A DNA stretch of 64,000 bases from the NCBI GenBank assembly GCA_046590575.1, contig JBKJUS010000169.1, positions 1 through 64,000 of the forward strand, written 5' to 3'. The translations under genes were made by a program, and so were the position numbers. The notes beneath the pieces were generated by a model. The model ran no database searches. It saw nothing but the letters and a program-made list of their open reading frames with translations, and had not been told where the DNA came from. The stretch comes from DATLNF01 sp046590575. Lineage in GTDB: Bacteria; Actinomycetota; Actinomycetes; BP-191. Positions within the stretch are counted from its first letter, which is position 1. The number at the start of each line of letters is the position of its first letter. Positions 24,477 to 33,567 of the stretch are shown one piece after another.

Positions 24477-27230
24477 GTGAGACCCACACACGCGCCGCGT
24501 CCCGCGCGCATCACGCGGATCCGCGCTGCTCTGCTCGCGGCGGTGGTCACGGTGCTCGCCGTGCCGATCGTGACCTCCCAGGCGCAGGTGGCCGCTCCCC
24601 GGTGTCCTGACCGCAACCAAATCGTGCCGGTCGGTGGCAACGTCGCCCGCTGGGAGGCCATCGCCAAGCCTGCGTTCGACGTCGGCCCGCAGACCATGAC
24701 GGCGTACGCCGTCCAGCCGACCGACCCATCGATCATCTATGTCACCAACGGCAAGACCGTCATGCGGACCTCCAACAGCGGATGCACCTTCGATGAGGTG
24801 CTCGAGCTGCGGCCCGAGGCGTCCGGCGATGTCGCGCTCTCGTCCGCCACGACGACGATCACATCGCTCGCCCTGCCCGAGCGCGGTTCTCCTCGCCGGG
24901 TCATCGCCACCGCCGTGGAGGTCGACGCCGGCGCCGGGCGGCCGCACGTCCTGCGCACCGACACGGGCAACAACGGCACCTGGGAGATCGCCGACGGCGG
25001 CCTACCCCCGGTGGGCCGGCCGGTCGACCTGCGAATCGCCCCCGGCGACGCGCGGGTCGTGTTCCTCTCCCTCCGCGCGGTCAGCGGCCTGGACGACACG
25101 CCGGTCGGTCCGATTCCGCCGATCGGTGGCCCCGCGCCGACGCCCAGCGGGCCGGTTGGCGCGCTCTATCGCAGCGGCAATGGGGGGCAGAGCTGGACCC
25201 AGGTGGCACAGGGCGACCAGCTCGGTGGTGCGACGGTGCTCGACGACGTGGCGGTCAGCGACCTCAGCGCTGAGCGGGTCTTCGTGATCGCCGGGGGGGT
25301 GCTGCTCAGCTCGACGGATGGCGGGGCGACCTTTTCCGACAGCGGTCTCACCCGCGCGCAGCAGACCTCCGGCGGATACCGGTTCACCACCCTGGACGTC
25401 TTCCAACAACGGATCTACGCGTTCAGCAGCACTACGACCGCCGGCGGGCCGGCGGCTGTCCGCTCGAACGACAACGGGCGGACCTACTCTGCGGCGAAGG
25501 TGCCGTTCGTCGCCGAGTCCGCAGCGCACGGTTCGCGCGCCGGCGACGTGATCGTCGGCACCACGCTCGCCGATGGCACCACAGACGTCTTCGCGCTGTC
25601 CAACAACCGGTGGGTGGCCGTCACCCCGGCTCCTAACGCGGTGCCGTTCCGGGTGCAGATCGACCGCTCGCGGAGCGTGCGCTTCGGCCTGTCGACGGAG
25701 AAGATCTACCGGACCATCGCGGACCGGTCCACGCCCGACGTGGCACCTCCGCCGATCAATGTGGACAACAACGCCGGCAACTTGGCCGGTGTGCGGCCAC
25801 CGAGCCTGCTGCCCCGCAGCCAGACCGTGGTGCTCGACATCGGGCAGTCCAAACAGATCACGTACACGCTCCAGATCCCTCGTCGCCCCACCCCGCTCGA
25901 CGTCTACATCGTGCTCGACAACTCCGGCTCGATGATCGCCTTCATCGACGACCTGCGGGTCAACCTCGCCAAGGCGGTCAGCACGCTGCGGGCCAATGCG
26001 GTCGACGTCTACGCCGGCCTGGGTTACTACAAGTCGCTCACCAGCCCGCCGCTCTACGACCGACTGGTCGACGTCGGTCCGGTCAACCAGAACTTCTTCA
26101 ACCAGCTCGCGACGCTCGATCCCAAGAAGACGACTGGCAACCAAGAGCCCATCCTCGACGCTCTCTACCAGAGCGCCACGGGTGAAGGCCGGTCCAACCT
26201 GACGTTCGCCGCCTTGAGCACCTGTGACATCGACCCGGGACTTGCCGGGTGTCAGATCCCGCGTAACAAGCAGGCAAACTTCCGCACCGACTCGCTGCGG
26301 GTGCTTCTGCACGCCGGCAACGAGGAGTGGGACCGCGAGCTCCAGGGCTCGCCCAGCTTCGCGCGGACGGCCGAGGCCCTGCGGAACCGGTCCATCAAGC
26401 ACGTGGGCATCGCAGTGCTTCCGATCGCCCGTCGAGACATGCAGGACATGGCCCGGGCCACGGGTGCGCTCGCCGGTCCCGGAGGAGTCGACTGCAGCGG
26501 TGACGGCCGGGCGGACATCGCCCAGGGCGAGCCCTTGGTCTGCACGGGCAACGGCGAGCTCGCCCGCACCCTGGTGCAGATCCTCAACGGAGTGACCGAC
26601 GTACAGAACCTTCGGTTCTTCGCCCGTCGGCCCTCGCCGGTGCTCCGTGCGCTCGAGCCCACCCGGATCCTGCCGATCAACGTCAAGGCCGACAGCACGG
26701 TCACGCTGACCGCGACCGTGTCCTGCCTCGGCGTCGAGCCGGGGCAGTACGAGTTGAGCTTCGGGGCTGCGTTGCGCGAGGCCACGGTCGCTGAAGCGGG
26801 CGCGCTCGTCACGTGCGGCCTGTCACCGGCCGTCGTTGCGGGCGTGGCCGCACCACCTGCGGCGCCGCAGCAGCAGGCGGGTCCCGTCCAGCCGGCGCCC
26901 GCGCCCGTCCCGGCGCCAGCACCCGCGCCGCAGGTCAACCCCGCTCCGCAGTCTCAGGTGCAGCCGCAGATCAACACCCAGGTCAACGCCGGCACGGCCT
27001 TCGAGGAGCAGGAGCAGATCCAGATCGCCACCGTCGGGGTCGATGTGCGCCAACGGGAGGAGCTGGCCATGAGTGCGCTCCCACTCGGTGAGCGGGACGA
27101 CCCGGTGACCGCCGCCGCGACCGTCCTCGTCGGCGGGTCGCTGGTGATGTCGGCCTGCGTGGGTGTCGTGCTGGCCCAGCGTCGGCGTACGGCGACCGCA
27201 ACCGTGACCGCACGCTCCGACCGCCGGTGA
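24477..27230 (+). CDS. Secreted Asp-box/sortilin-like protein with integrin-type VWA domain
   Basis: A 917-residue surface protein. After a signal segment (about 15-38) come Asp-box repeats characteristic of sortilin/BNR propellers: TSNSGCTF (98), RSGNGGQSW (232), SSTDGGATF (278) and RSNDNGRTY (329). A von Willebrand/integrin-beta-like domain follows from about residue 470, with a full MIDAS start LDVYIVLDNSGSM (D481, S483, S485), so divalent-metal-dependent ligand binding is expected. Then come a beta domain, a Pro/Gln-rich stalk (about 795-850) and a C-terminal membrane helix ending QRRR. There is no LPxTG. GTG with GGAGGA 10 bp upstream. It may be an adhesin or surface sensor; the ligand is unknown. 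Confidence 0.8.
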   Translation: MRPTHAPRPARITRIRAALLAAVVTVLAVPIVTSQAQVAAPRCPDRNQIVPVGGNVARWEAIAKPAFDVGPQTMTAYAVQPTDPSIIYVTNGKTVMRTSNSGCTFDEVLELRPEASGDVALSSATTTITSLALPERGSPRRVIATAVEVDAGAGRPHVLRTDTGNNGTWEIADGGLPPVGRPVDLRIAPGDARVVFLSLRAVSGLDDTPVGPIPPIGGPAPTPSGPVGALYRSGNGGQSWTQVAQGDQLGGATVLDDVAVSDLSAERVFVIAGGVLLSSTDGGATFSDSGLTRAQQTSGGYRFTTLDVFQQRIYAFSSTTTAGGPAAVRSNDNGRTYSAAKVPFVAESAAHGSRAGDVIVGTTLADGTTDVFALSNNRWVAVTPAPNAVPFRVQIDRSRSVRFGLSTEKIYRTIADRSTPDVAPPPINVDNNAGNLAGVRPPSLLPRSQTVVLDIGQSKQITYTLQIPRRPTPLDVYIVLDNSGSMIAFIDDLRVNLAKAVSTLRANAVDVYAGLGYYKSLTSPPLYDRLVDVGPVNQNFFNQLATLDPKKTTGNQEPILDALYQSATGEGRSNLTFAALSTCDIDPGLAGCQIPRNKQANFRTDSLRVLLHAGNEEWDRELQGSPSFARTAEALRNRSIKHVGIAVLPIARRDMQDMARATGALAGPGGVDCSGDGRADIAQGEPLVCTGNGELARTLVQILNGVTDVQNLRFFARRPSPVLRALEPTRILPINVKADSTVTLTATVSCLGVEPGQYELSFGAALREATVAEAGALVTCGLSPAVVAGVAAPPAAPQQQAGPVQPAPAPVPAPAPAPQVNPAPQSQVQPQINTQVNAGTAFEEQEQIQIATVGVDVRQREELAMSALPLGERDDPVTAAATVLVGGSLVMSACVGVVLAQRRRTATATVTARSDRR

Positions 27231-27257
27231 TCGCGAGCCCTCGGTAGGCTCGCCGGT

Positions 27258-30200
27258 GTGGCGAGCGAAGGCACAGGTGCCGACGCACGGCTGACCCGAC
27301 TCGGCTTCACCGACCCACGTGCCGCGCGGGCGCTGCTCGGCCCGGATGGCCTCCGCCTGTGGGGCAGCGACGGGGCGGTCGACGCCGGAGCCGCAGCGAT
27401 CCTCGCCGCGCTGGCGCACGTCGCCAACCCTGACCTCGCACTCGGCGCGCTTGGCCGGCTGGTCACGGTCGTCCCGAAGCCGGCGGTTCTGCTGGCCGCT
27501 CTGCGGTCCTCCGCCGGCCTACGTGAACGTCTGCTGGGAGTGCTCGGCACCTCGACCGTGCTCGGTGACCACCTCGTGCGGCACCCGCGGAGCTGGCCGA
27601 CGCTCGCGGACAACCGCATCGCCGCCTCACGGCCCAGCGCTCTCGGTCTGCGCGAGCAGCTGCTCGCTGCCGTCGGCGCCGACGTCACTGCTCCGCTGCC
27701 GTGGGGGAGTGGTGCGGGGAGTCGGGCGTCCGGGGCCGGCGATGACGTGCTCGACGAGCTGCGCACGGCGTACCGGTCGGCGCTGCTGCGGCTAGCGGCG
27801 CGCGATGTCGCCGGCGGCATCGCTATCGACGACGTCGCCGCCGAGCTGGCCGACCTGGCCGCCGCAACGCTGGAGGCTGCGCTCGCTGTCGCTGTGGCCG
27901 CGATCGAGCCGGACGTCGAGCCGTGCCGGATCGCCGTCATCGGCATGGGCAAATGCGGTGGGCGCGAGCTCAACTACGTCAGCGATGTGGATGTCGTCTT
28001 CGTCGCGGAGGCGCTGCCGGGCGGAGACGAGGCGCGCGCCCTGCGCACGGCTACCAGGCTGGCGGAGGGCCTGATCAAGGCATGTTCGGCGACCACTCGC
28101 GAAGGCTCCATCTGGCCGGTCGACGCCGGGCTGCGTCCCGAGGGCCGATCGGGCCCGCTGGTCCGGACCCTGGCCAGCCACGCGGCGTACTACGAGCGCT
28201 GGGCGAAGAACTGGGAGTTCCAGGCGCTGCTCAAGGCGCGTCCGGTGGCCGGCGACCTCGCCCTCGGTCAGGACTACCTCCGGGTGATCGCGCCGATGGT
28301 GTGGTCGCAGGCGCCGCGACCGGATCTGGTCGCCGACGTCCAGGCGATGAAGAAGCGGGTGGAAGGCTCGGTCGCGCCGAAGGAGTCGGGGCGCCAGCTC
28401 AAGCTCGCGCCCGGAGGTCTGCGCGACGTGGAGTTCAGCGTGCAGCTCCTCCAGCTCGTCCACGGCCGGGCCGACGAGACACTGCGCGTGCGCAGCACCC
28501 TCGAAGGGCTCGAGCGGCTGGCCAAGGGTGGCTACGTCGCGATCGAGGATGCCGAGCGGCTGGCTGACGCTTACCGATTCCTCCGCGGGGTCGAGCACCG
28601 GCTGCAGCTCCAACGCCTCCGGCGTACCCACACCCTGCCGACCGAGCCGGCGGCCTTGCGGTGGGTGGCTCGCAGCATGGGGTTCCGTGACGGGGCGCGC
28701 GGCACGGCGACGGAGGGGCTGCTTGCCGAGCGCGCCCGGCACGCGGTCGAGGTGCGGCGCCTGCACGAGAAGCTCTTCTACCGCCCCCTGCTGACCGCGG
28801 TGGCGCGGCTGCCGGCCGATGCCATCCGGTTGGCGCCCGAGGCGGCCCGCGAGCGACTGGATGCTCTTGGCTTCGCTGACTCGGCAGGTGCGCTGCGTCA
28901 CCTCGAGGCGATGACCGGCGGCCTGTCCCGGAGGGCCTCGGTCCTGCGAACCATGCTGCCGGTGATGCTCCCTTGGTTCGCGGCGGCGCACGACCCGGAC
29001 AGCGGGTTGCTCGCCTTCCGCACGGTCAGCGAGCAGCTAGGCAGCTCGCCGTGGTTCATCGCTCTCTTGCGGGACTCAGAAGTAGTGGCCGAGCGGCTGG
29101 CCAGTCTGCTCTCGTCCAGCAAGTTCGTGGCAGACCTGCTTGGCCGTGCCCCGGAGGCGGTAGCCATCGTCGCGCGCGACGCCGAGTTGGCACCGCGGAC
29201 GGCAGCCGCACTGCACGAGGAATTCGGGTCGGTGGTGGCCCGCCACCACGACGCGGAGGCGGCCGCAGCTGCGGTGCGCGGTCTACGGCGTCACGAGCTC
29301 CTGCGAGTCGCGTGCGCTGACCTGCTGGGAATGGTCGATGTCGACGGGGTCGGTCCAGCCCTGTCCGACGTGTCGGATGCGACCCTCGCTGCGACCCTCG
29401 ACGTGGCCCAGCGCCACGTCACGGCGGTCCGCGGCGCGCCGCTCGACGTACGTCTTGTTGTTGTCGGCATGGGTCGTCTGGGCGGGCGCGAGCAAGGCTA
29501 CGGCTCGGACGCAGACGTGCTCTTCGTGCATGAGCCCATGGACGGTGCCGACGAGGCAGCTGCCGCGGCCACGGCGAAGAACATCGCCGAGGAGCTGAGG
29601 CGGCTGCTCTCGGTGCCATCCCCCGATCCACCGCTCCTCGTCGACGCGGGTCTCCGTCCGGAAGGTCGACAGGGTGCGCTCACTTTGAGCCTGTCCGGCT
29701 ATGCCCGCTACTACGCAGGTCGAGCCGCCGTATGGGAGGCACAGGCGCTTCTGCGCGCTCGGGTGGTCGCCGGTGACGCCGACCTGGGTAACCGCTTTTG
29801 CGAGCTCATCGAGCCGGTGCGCTGGCCCGAGTCGTTCAGTGACGAGAGCGTGACGGAGATCCGGCGAATCAAGGCCCGAGTGGAGACCGAGCGGCTGTCG
29901 CGCGGCGTCGACCGCCACCGTCACACGAAGCTAGGTCCCGGAGCGATCGCAGACGTGGAATGGACCGTGCAGCTGCTGCAGCTGCGCTACGCGCACTCAA
30001 CGCCGACCTTGCGTACCGCTTCCACGCTCGACGCTCTGGCCGCTGCTGCTGCGGCGGGGTTGATCCCGCCGGATGACGCAGACCTGCTCTGCACGGCGTG
30101 GCAAGCGGCGACCGCGGCGCGAAACGGGCTGACGTTGGTCCGTGGCCGCGCACACGACGTGCTGCCGGATGACGCGCGCACTCTGGCCGGGGTGGCGCGG

Positions 30201-30302
30201 GCAGTCGGCTACCCTGCCGGGAGCCGAGCGGACTTCCTCGACGGCTACCGGCGCGCGACTCGGCGCGCTCGCGCAGTGGTGGAGAGGGTGTTTTACGCGT
30301 GA
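27258..30302 (+). CDS. glnE: Bifunctional glutamine-synthetase adenylyltransferase/deadenylylase
   Basis: A 1014-residue two-headed nucleotidyltransferase that adds AMP to, and removes it from, the regulatory Tyr of GSI-beta. The N-terminal deadenylylase motif GGRELNYVSDVDVVF is near residue 235 and the C-terminal adenylylase motif GGREQGYGSDADVLF near 740; both keep the G-x-D-x-D metal carboxylates. Length fits the family. The obvious substrate in this window is GlnA at 52473-53897, which carries the target Tyr. GTG start 27 bp after the preceding gene; its own stop overlaps the next GTG, so the following hydrolase is coupled. Confidence 0.95.
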   Translation: MASEGTGADARLTRLGFTDPRAARALLGPDGLRLWGSDGAVDAGAAAILAALAHVANPDLALGALGRLVTVVPKPAVLLAALRSSAGLRERLLGVLGTSTVLGDHLVRHPRSWPTLADNRIAASRPSALGLREQLLAAVGADVTAPLPWGSGAGSRASGAGDDVLDELRTAYRSALLRLAARDVAGGIAIDDVAAELADLAAATLEAALAVAVAAIEPDVEPCRIAVIGMGKCGGRELNYVSDVDVVFVAEALPGGDEARALRTATRLAEGLIKACSATTREGSIWPVDAGLRPEGRSGPLVRTLASHAAYYERWAKNWEFQALLKARPVAGDLALGQDYLRVIAPMVWSQAPRPDLVADVQAMKKRVEGSVAPKESGRQLKLAPGGLRDVEFSVQLLQLVHGRADETLRVRSTLEGLERLAKGGYVAIEDAERLADAYRFLRGVEHRLQLQRLRRTHTLPTEPAALRWVARSMGFRDGARGTATEGLLAERARHAVEVRRLHEKLFYRPLLTAVARLPADAIRLAPEAARERLDALGFADSAGALRHLEAMTGGLSRRASVLRTMLPVMLPWFAAAHDPDSGLLAFRTVSEQLGSSPWFIALLRDSEVVAERLASLLSSSKFVADLLGRAPEAVAIVARDAELAPRTAAALHEEFGSVVARHHDAEAAAAAVRGLRRHELLRVACADLLGMVDVDGVGPALSDVSDATLAATLDVAQRHVTAVRGAPLDVRLVVVGMGRLGGREQGYGSDADVLFVHEPMDGADEAAAAATAKNIAEELRRLLSVPSPDPPLLVDAGLRPEGRQGALTLSLSGYARYYAGRAAVWEAQALLRARVVAGDADLGNRFCELIEPVRWPESFSDESVTEIRRIKARVETERLSRGVDRHRHTKLGPGAIADVEWTVQLLQLRYAHSTPTLRTASTLDALAAAAAAGLIPPDDADLLCTAWQAATAARNGLTLVRGRAHDVLPDDARTLAGVARAVGYPAGSRADFLDGYRRATRRARAVVERVFYA

Positions 30303-31207
30303 CGAGCCAGAGCTGGCCGAGCGGGCGGCCGTCGATAGCCGGAGCCGACTCACGGTTCGTAGCCGTGAAGGGGGTGCGCTTCCACGTCCACGGTGCGCGG
30401 CCCTCACGCAAGCGGCGTACGACGCCGGTGCTGCTTCTGCATGGCGTGCCGGAGACGGCCGCTTGCTGGCGCGACCTCATGCCGGAGCTGGCCAAGGACC
30501 GCGTGGTCATCGCGCCCGACCTGAAGGGGCTGGGCCTGTCGGAGGCACGCGGACCCTACGACCTCGCGACGGTAGCCGCCGAGCTGGCCGCTCTGGTTCT
30601 GCACGAGGTGGACGGCCCCGTCGATGTCGTCGGGCACGACTGGGGCGGGTCGATCGCGCTGGCCCTCGCGGGTGCCCGACCGGAACTGGTCCGTCGCGTC
30701 GTCGACATCTCCGGGCCGTACCGCAAGGTCAACCTGCTGCGGGCATTTCACATCCCCCTGTTGTCATTGCCGGCGTTGCCCGAGCTCGCGTTTCGGGCCG
30801 GCGGGCGTCGTCTCGTGCGGGCGATGTTCGACTACGGGTGGAAGGCTGATCCGCGACTGCCTGAAGAGGTGCTCACCCACTACGTCGACAGCTACGCCGA
30901 CCCGGCGCGCGTGGAGGCGATGCTCAGCTACTTCCGGGCGACTACCCGGCCGCGTGTCGTCGCTGCCGTCCAGGGCCTGCTTGGGCAGGACGCAGGTCCG
31001 GCCGGGCCGCCGCGGGTGCGGGTCGAGCGGTCGCTTGTCGTATGGGGTGCTGCGGACCCCGCGCTGCCCCTCTCGGATGGCGAGAGCGTCGTCAACGACC
31101 TCGGCGCATCCTCGACCATGCTCAGCCTGCCCGGGGTCGGCCACTGGCCGCTCGAGGAGGCCCGGGACGTCGTCGTACCCGCGGTCGCGGAGTTCCTCAG
31201 GTCGTGA
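30299..31207 (+). CDS. Alpha/beta hydrolase, epoxide-hydrolase/haloalkane-dehalogenase type
   Basis: A 302-residue cytosolic alpha/beta hydrolase. The nucleophile elbow is GHDWGGS, so the nucleophile is Asp, as in epoxide hydrolases and dehalogenases rather than serine esterases. The oxyanion segment LLHGVPETAACWR and catalytic His in PGVGHWPLEE are in place. The epoxide-hydrolase tyrosine pair cannot be assigned with confidence. GTGA overlap with glnE before it and with the MFS gene after it points to one transcript. The substrate is unknown; no nitrogen-related role is evident. Confidence 0.85.
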   Translation: MTSQSWPSGRPSIAGADSRFVAVKGVRFHVHGARPSRKRRTTPVLLLHGVPETAACWRDLMPELAKDRVVIAPDLKGLGLSEARGPYDLATVAAELAALVLHEVDGPVDVVGHDWGGSIALALAGARPELVRRVVDISGPYRKVNLLRAFHIPLLSLPALPELAFRAGGRRLVRAMFDYGWKADPRLPEEVLTHYVDSYADPARVEAMLSYFRATTRPRVVAAVQGLLGQDAGPAGPPRVRVERSLVVWGAADPALPLSDGESVVNDLGASSTMLSLPGVGHWPLEEARDVVVPAVAEFLRS

Positions 31208-32568
31208 CGGGGGCACCACGGGAACGCCCCGGGCGGTACGCCGATGCGCTCAAGGTCAGGGAGTTTCGCGCTCTCTATATCGCTCAGGTTGCTTCTGGCA
31301 TCGGCGACCAGGTCGCCAAGGTGGCGCTCGCGGTCCTGGTCTACGACCGCACGTCCTCGCCCTTGCTTGCGGCGTTGGCCTACGCCGCGGGATTCCTTCC
31401 ATGGATCGTCGCGGGTCCGGTGCTCAGTCCGCTTGCCGACCGGCTCCCGCGTCGCCGGGTCATGGTGGTCTGCGAGCTGGGTCGTGCCGCTCTCTTCGGC
31501 GCGATGGCGCTCCACGGCGTCCCGCTTCTCGTGCTCTTCGTGCTGCTCTTTCTGGCCAGCATCCTCGCGCCTCCGTTCGAAGCTGCCCGGGCGGCGACGT
31601 TGCCCGACGTGCTGACCGGTGACCTGTACGTCGTGGGCTCCTCGCTCGGTGCGATCTCCAGCCAGCTGGTGCAGGTGCTCGGGTTCGCGGGCGGCGGCGC
31701 ACTCGTGGCAGCCGTCGGGGCGCGAGGCGCGCTCGGCCTCGACGCGGTGACATTCGCGGTGTCCGGCCTGTTGCTCCTCGTCCGTCTCGTGTCGAGGCCG
31801 CCCGCCGCGACCGGCGCCCGCCCGACCCTGGTAGCAGATGTCCGCGAAGGCTCGCGCGTCGTCTTCGCCAGCCCAGTGCTGCGCTCGATCCTGCTGCTGG
31901 CATGGGTGGGGGCGGCCTTCTCGATCGTGCCCGAGGGCTTGGCGGTGACGTACGCCGACTCCCGCAATGCCGGGCCGCTGGCGACTGGACTGCTCCTGGC
32001 CGCCAATCCGGTAGGCGCTGTCATCGGGGCTTTCGCCATAGGTCGGCTGGTCGCGCCATCCCGTCGGCTGCGGCTGATGCTTCCCTTGGCCGTGTTGACC
32101 TTCCTTCCGCTCATGGGCACGGTCGTGCACCCTCCGGTCGCCGTGGCCTGCCTGCTGTGGGCGATGAGCGGAGTCGGTCTGGCTTTCCAGCTCCCGGCCA
32201 ACGCGACATTTGTCGCAGGCGTACCAGCCGCCTCGCGAGGTCGCGCCTTCGGGTTGGCGCAGTCTGGGCTGCAGGTCTTCCAGGGCCTGGCGCTTACGGT
32301 AGGTGGGGCACTCGCGCAAGTTCTGCCGGTGCAGCGCGTCGTCACGCTCGCCGGGCTCGTCGGCCTGTGCGGGGTGCTGCTGCTCGCCCGTTCCTGGCCG
32401 CATGCGGCGATGGAAGCGGTGCATGCGCCCGCGTCGAGCGTCGGCTGGCCGGACGAGGTGGTGGTCACCGACGACGACTCCACGACGAACCTGGAGATGC
32501 CCGTGTGGACCGGGCCGTACGTGCTGCGCCCGGCGGCGAGGGAGATGATCATCCGACTGGTTCCGTGA
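31204..32568 (+). CDS. MFS transporter
   Basis: A 454-residue MFS permease with about twelve helices and a cytosolic C-terminal tail of about 50 residues. The opening DALKVREFRALYIAQVASGIGDQVAKVALAVLVYDRT and the loop SPLADRLPRRRVMV are typical of MFS exporters of unassigned substrate. GTG 31204 overlaps the hydrolase stop; the longer open frame upstream is a shadow of the hydrolase. It is convergent with the 32581 gene, 12 bp apart. Co-transcription with glnE and the hydrolase is likely from the overlaps. Confidence 0.88.
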   Translation: MTGAPRERPGRYADALKVREFRALYIAQVASGIGDQVAKVALAVLVYDRTSSPLLAALAYAAGFLPWIVAGPVLSPLADRLPRRRVMVVCELGRAALFGAMALHGVPLLVLFVLLFLASILAPPFEAARAATLPDVLTGDLYVVGSSLGAISSQLVQVLGFAGGGALVAAVGARGALGLDAVTFAVSGLLLLVRLVSRPPAATGARPTLVADVREGSRVVFASPVLRSILLLAWVGAAFSIVPEGLAVTYADSRNAGPLATGLLLAANPVGAVIGAFAIGRLVAPSRRLRLMLPLAVLTFLPLMGTVVHPPVAVACLLWAMSGVGLAFQLPANATFVAGVPAASRGRAFGLAQSGLQVFQGLALTVGGALAQVLPVQRVVTLAGLVGLCGVLLLARSWPHAAMEAVHAPASSVGWPDEVVVTDDDSTTNLEMPVWTGPYVLRPAAREMIIRLVP

Positions 32569-32580
32569 CCCTCGTCGGCG

Positions 32581-33567
32581 TTAGATCGCGACCGGCACTC
32601 CGGCTGCGGCCGATTCGAACGCCGCGTCGAGCACGCGCGCACAAGCGAGCGACTCCTCGACCGGCAGCACCCAGCCCGCGTCACCGGCGATCACCGAGGA
32701 CATCTCCTCGACCATCAGCCGGTACGGGTCGGCCGCCGGCACTGGATGGCGGGTTGTGTCGACGCCGTCGGAGACCCACAGCTCGCTGACCTGGTCGACC
32801 CACGACGTGTACGGCGCGTCGCGCAGCTCGATCTCGCCGGCGTCACCGCGCACGACGAGCCACTGCCGTCCCGGCTCATGGATGGAGACGCGCACATCCG
32901 CGTCGCCGTCGTCGAAGGTGACGATCGTCTCCATCGCGAGGTCGACGCCGGTCGGTCCGACATCCGCCTTGGCCGAGACTTCTCTCGGAGCCGCACCACC
33001 GAAGGCCCACAGGGCGGCGGAGACGGCATAGCAACCGACGTCGTACATCGCACCACCGCCGTGTCCCGGGTCGAGCCGGTAGTTCGACTCGTCGGCGATG
33101 GCGAAGGCGAAGCCGGCGCTGACATGTCGCACCCGACCAATTGCCCCGTCTGCAAGCAGGTGCTGGGCCAGCCGCACCCGCGGGTGCCACCGATACCACG
33201 AGGCTTCGACGAGCAGCCGGTCGGCGCGCGTGGCCGCGTCGCGCATCTCCTCCACTTCGCGTGCGGTGAGGCCCAGCGGCTTCTCGCAGAGCACGTGCTT
33301 GCCGGCCGCCAGCGCCGCCACGGTCCACGGCAGGTGCGCATCGTTGGCCAGAGCGATGTAGACGGCATCGACCTGGGAGTCGGCGAGAAGTGCGGCGTAG
33401 TCGCCGTACGACGTCGGCACGCCGTGCCGCGCAGCGAAGGCGGCGGCTCGCTCACTGCTGCGTGCGGCGATTGCCTGGAGGGTGCATCCCTTGGCGCCGC
33501 GAATCGCCGCGGCGATCGCGCGGTCGGCAATCCACCCTGCGCCGAGTACGCCCCAGCGCAGCGTCAT
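32581..33567 (-). CDS. Gfo/Idh/MocA-family oxidoreductase
   Basis: A 328-residue NAD(P)-dependent dehydrogenase of the Gfo/Idh/MocA family. The Rossmann start WGVLGAGWIADRAIAAAI binds the nucleotide, GKHVLCEKPLG carries the conserved EKP Lys, and GGGAMYDVGCYAVSAALW contains the Asp-x-G-x-x near the active site. The substrate is likely a sugar, cyclitol or related hydroxy compound, but cannot be read from sequence. Its ATG overlaps the stop of the upstream 555-residue relative (ATGA), so the two dehydrogenases are made together. Confidence 0.9.
   Translation of the reverse strand: MTLRWGVLGAGWIADRAIAAAIRGAKGCTLQAIAARSSERAAAFAARHGVPTSYGDYAALLADSQVDAVYIALANDAHLPWTVAALAAGKHVLCEKPLGLTAREVEEMRDAATRADRLLVEASWYRWHPRVRLAQHLLADGAIGRVRHVSAGFAFAIADESNYRLDPGHGGGAMYDVGCYAVSAALWAFGGAAPREVSAKADVGPTGVDLAMETIVTFDDGDADVRVSIHEPGRQWLVVRGDAGEIELRDAPYTSWVDQVSELWVSDGVDTTRHPVPAADPYRLMVEEMSSVIAGDAGWVLPVEESLACARVLDAAFESAAAGVPVAI

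Noticed and set aside
30928..32424. 498-codon minus-strand open frame opposite the MFS gene
   Set aside because: Hydrophilic Arg/Glu/His-rich shadow; the plus strand shows twelve helices and coupled starts.
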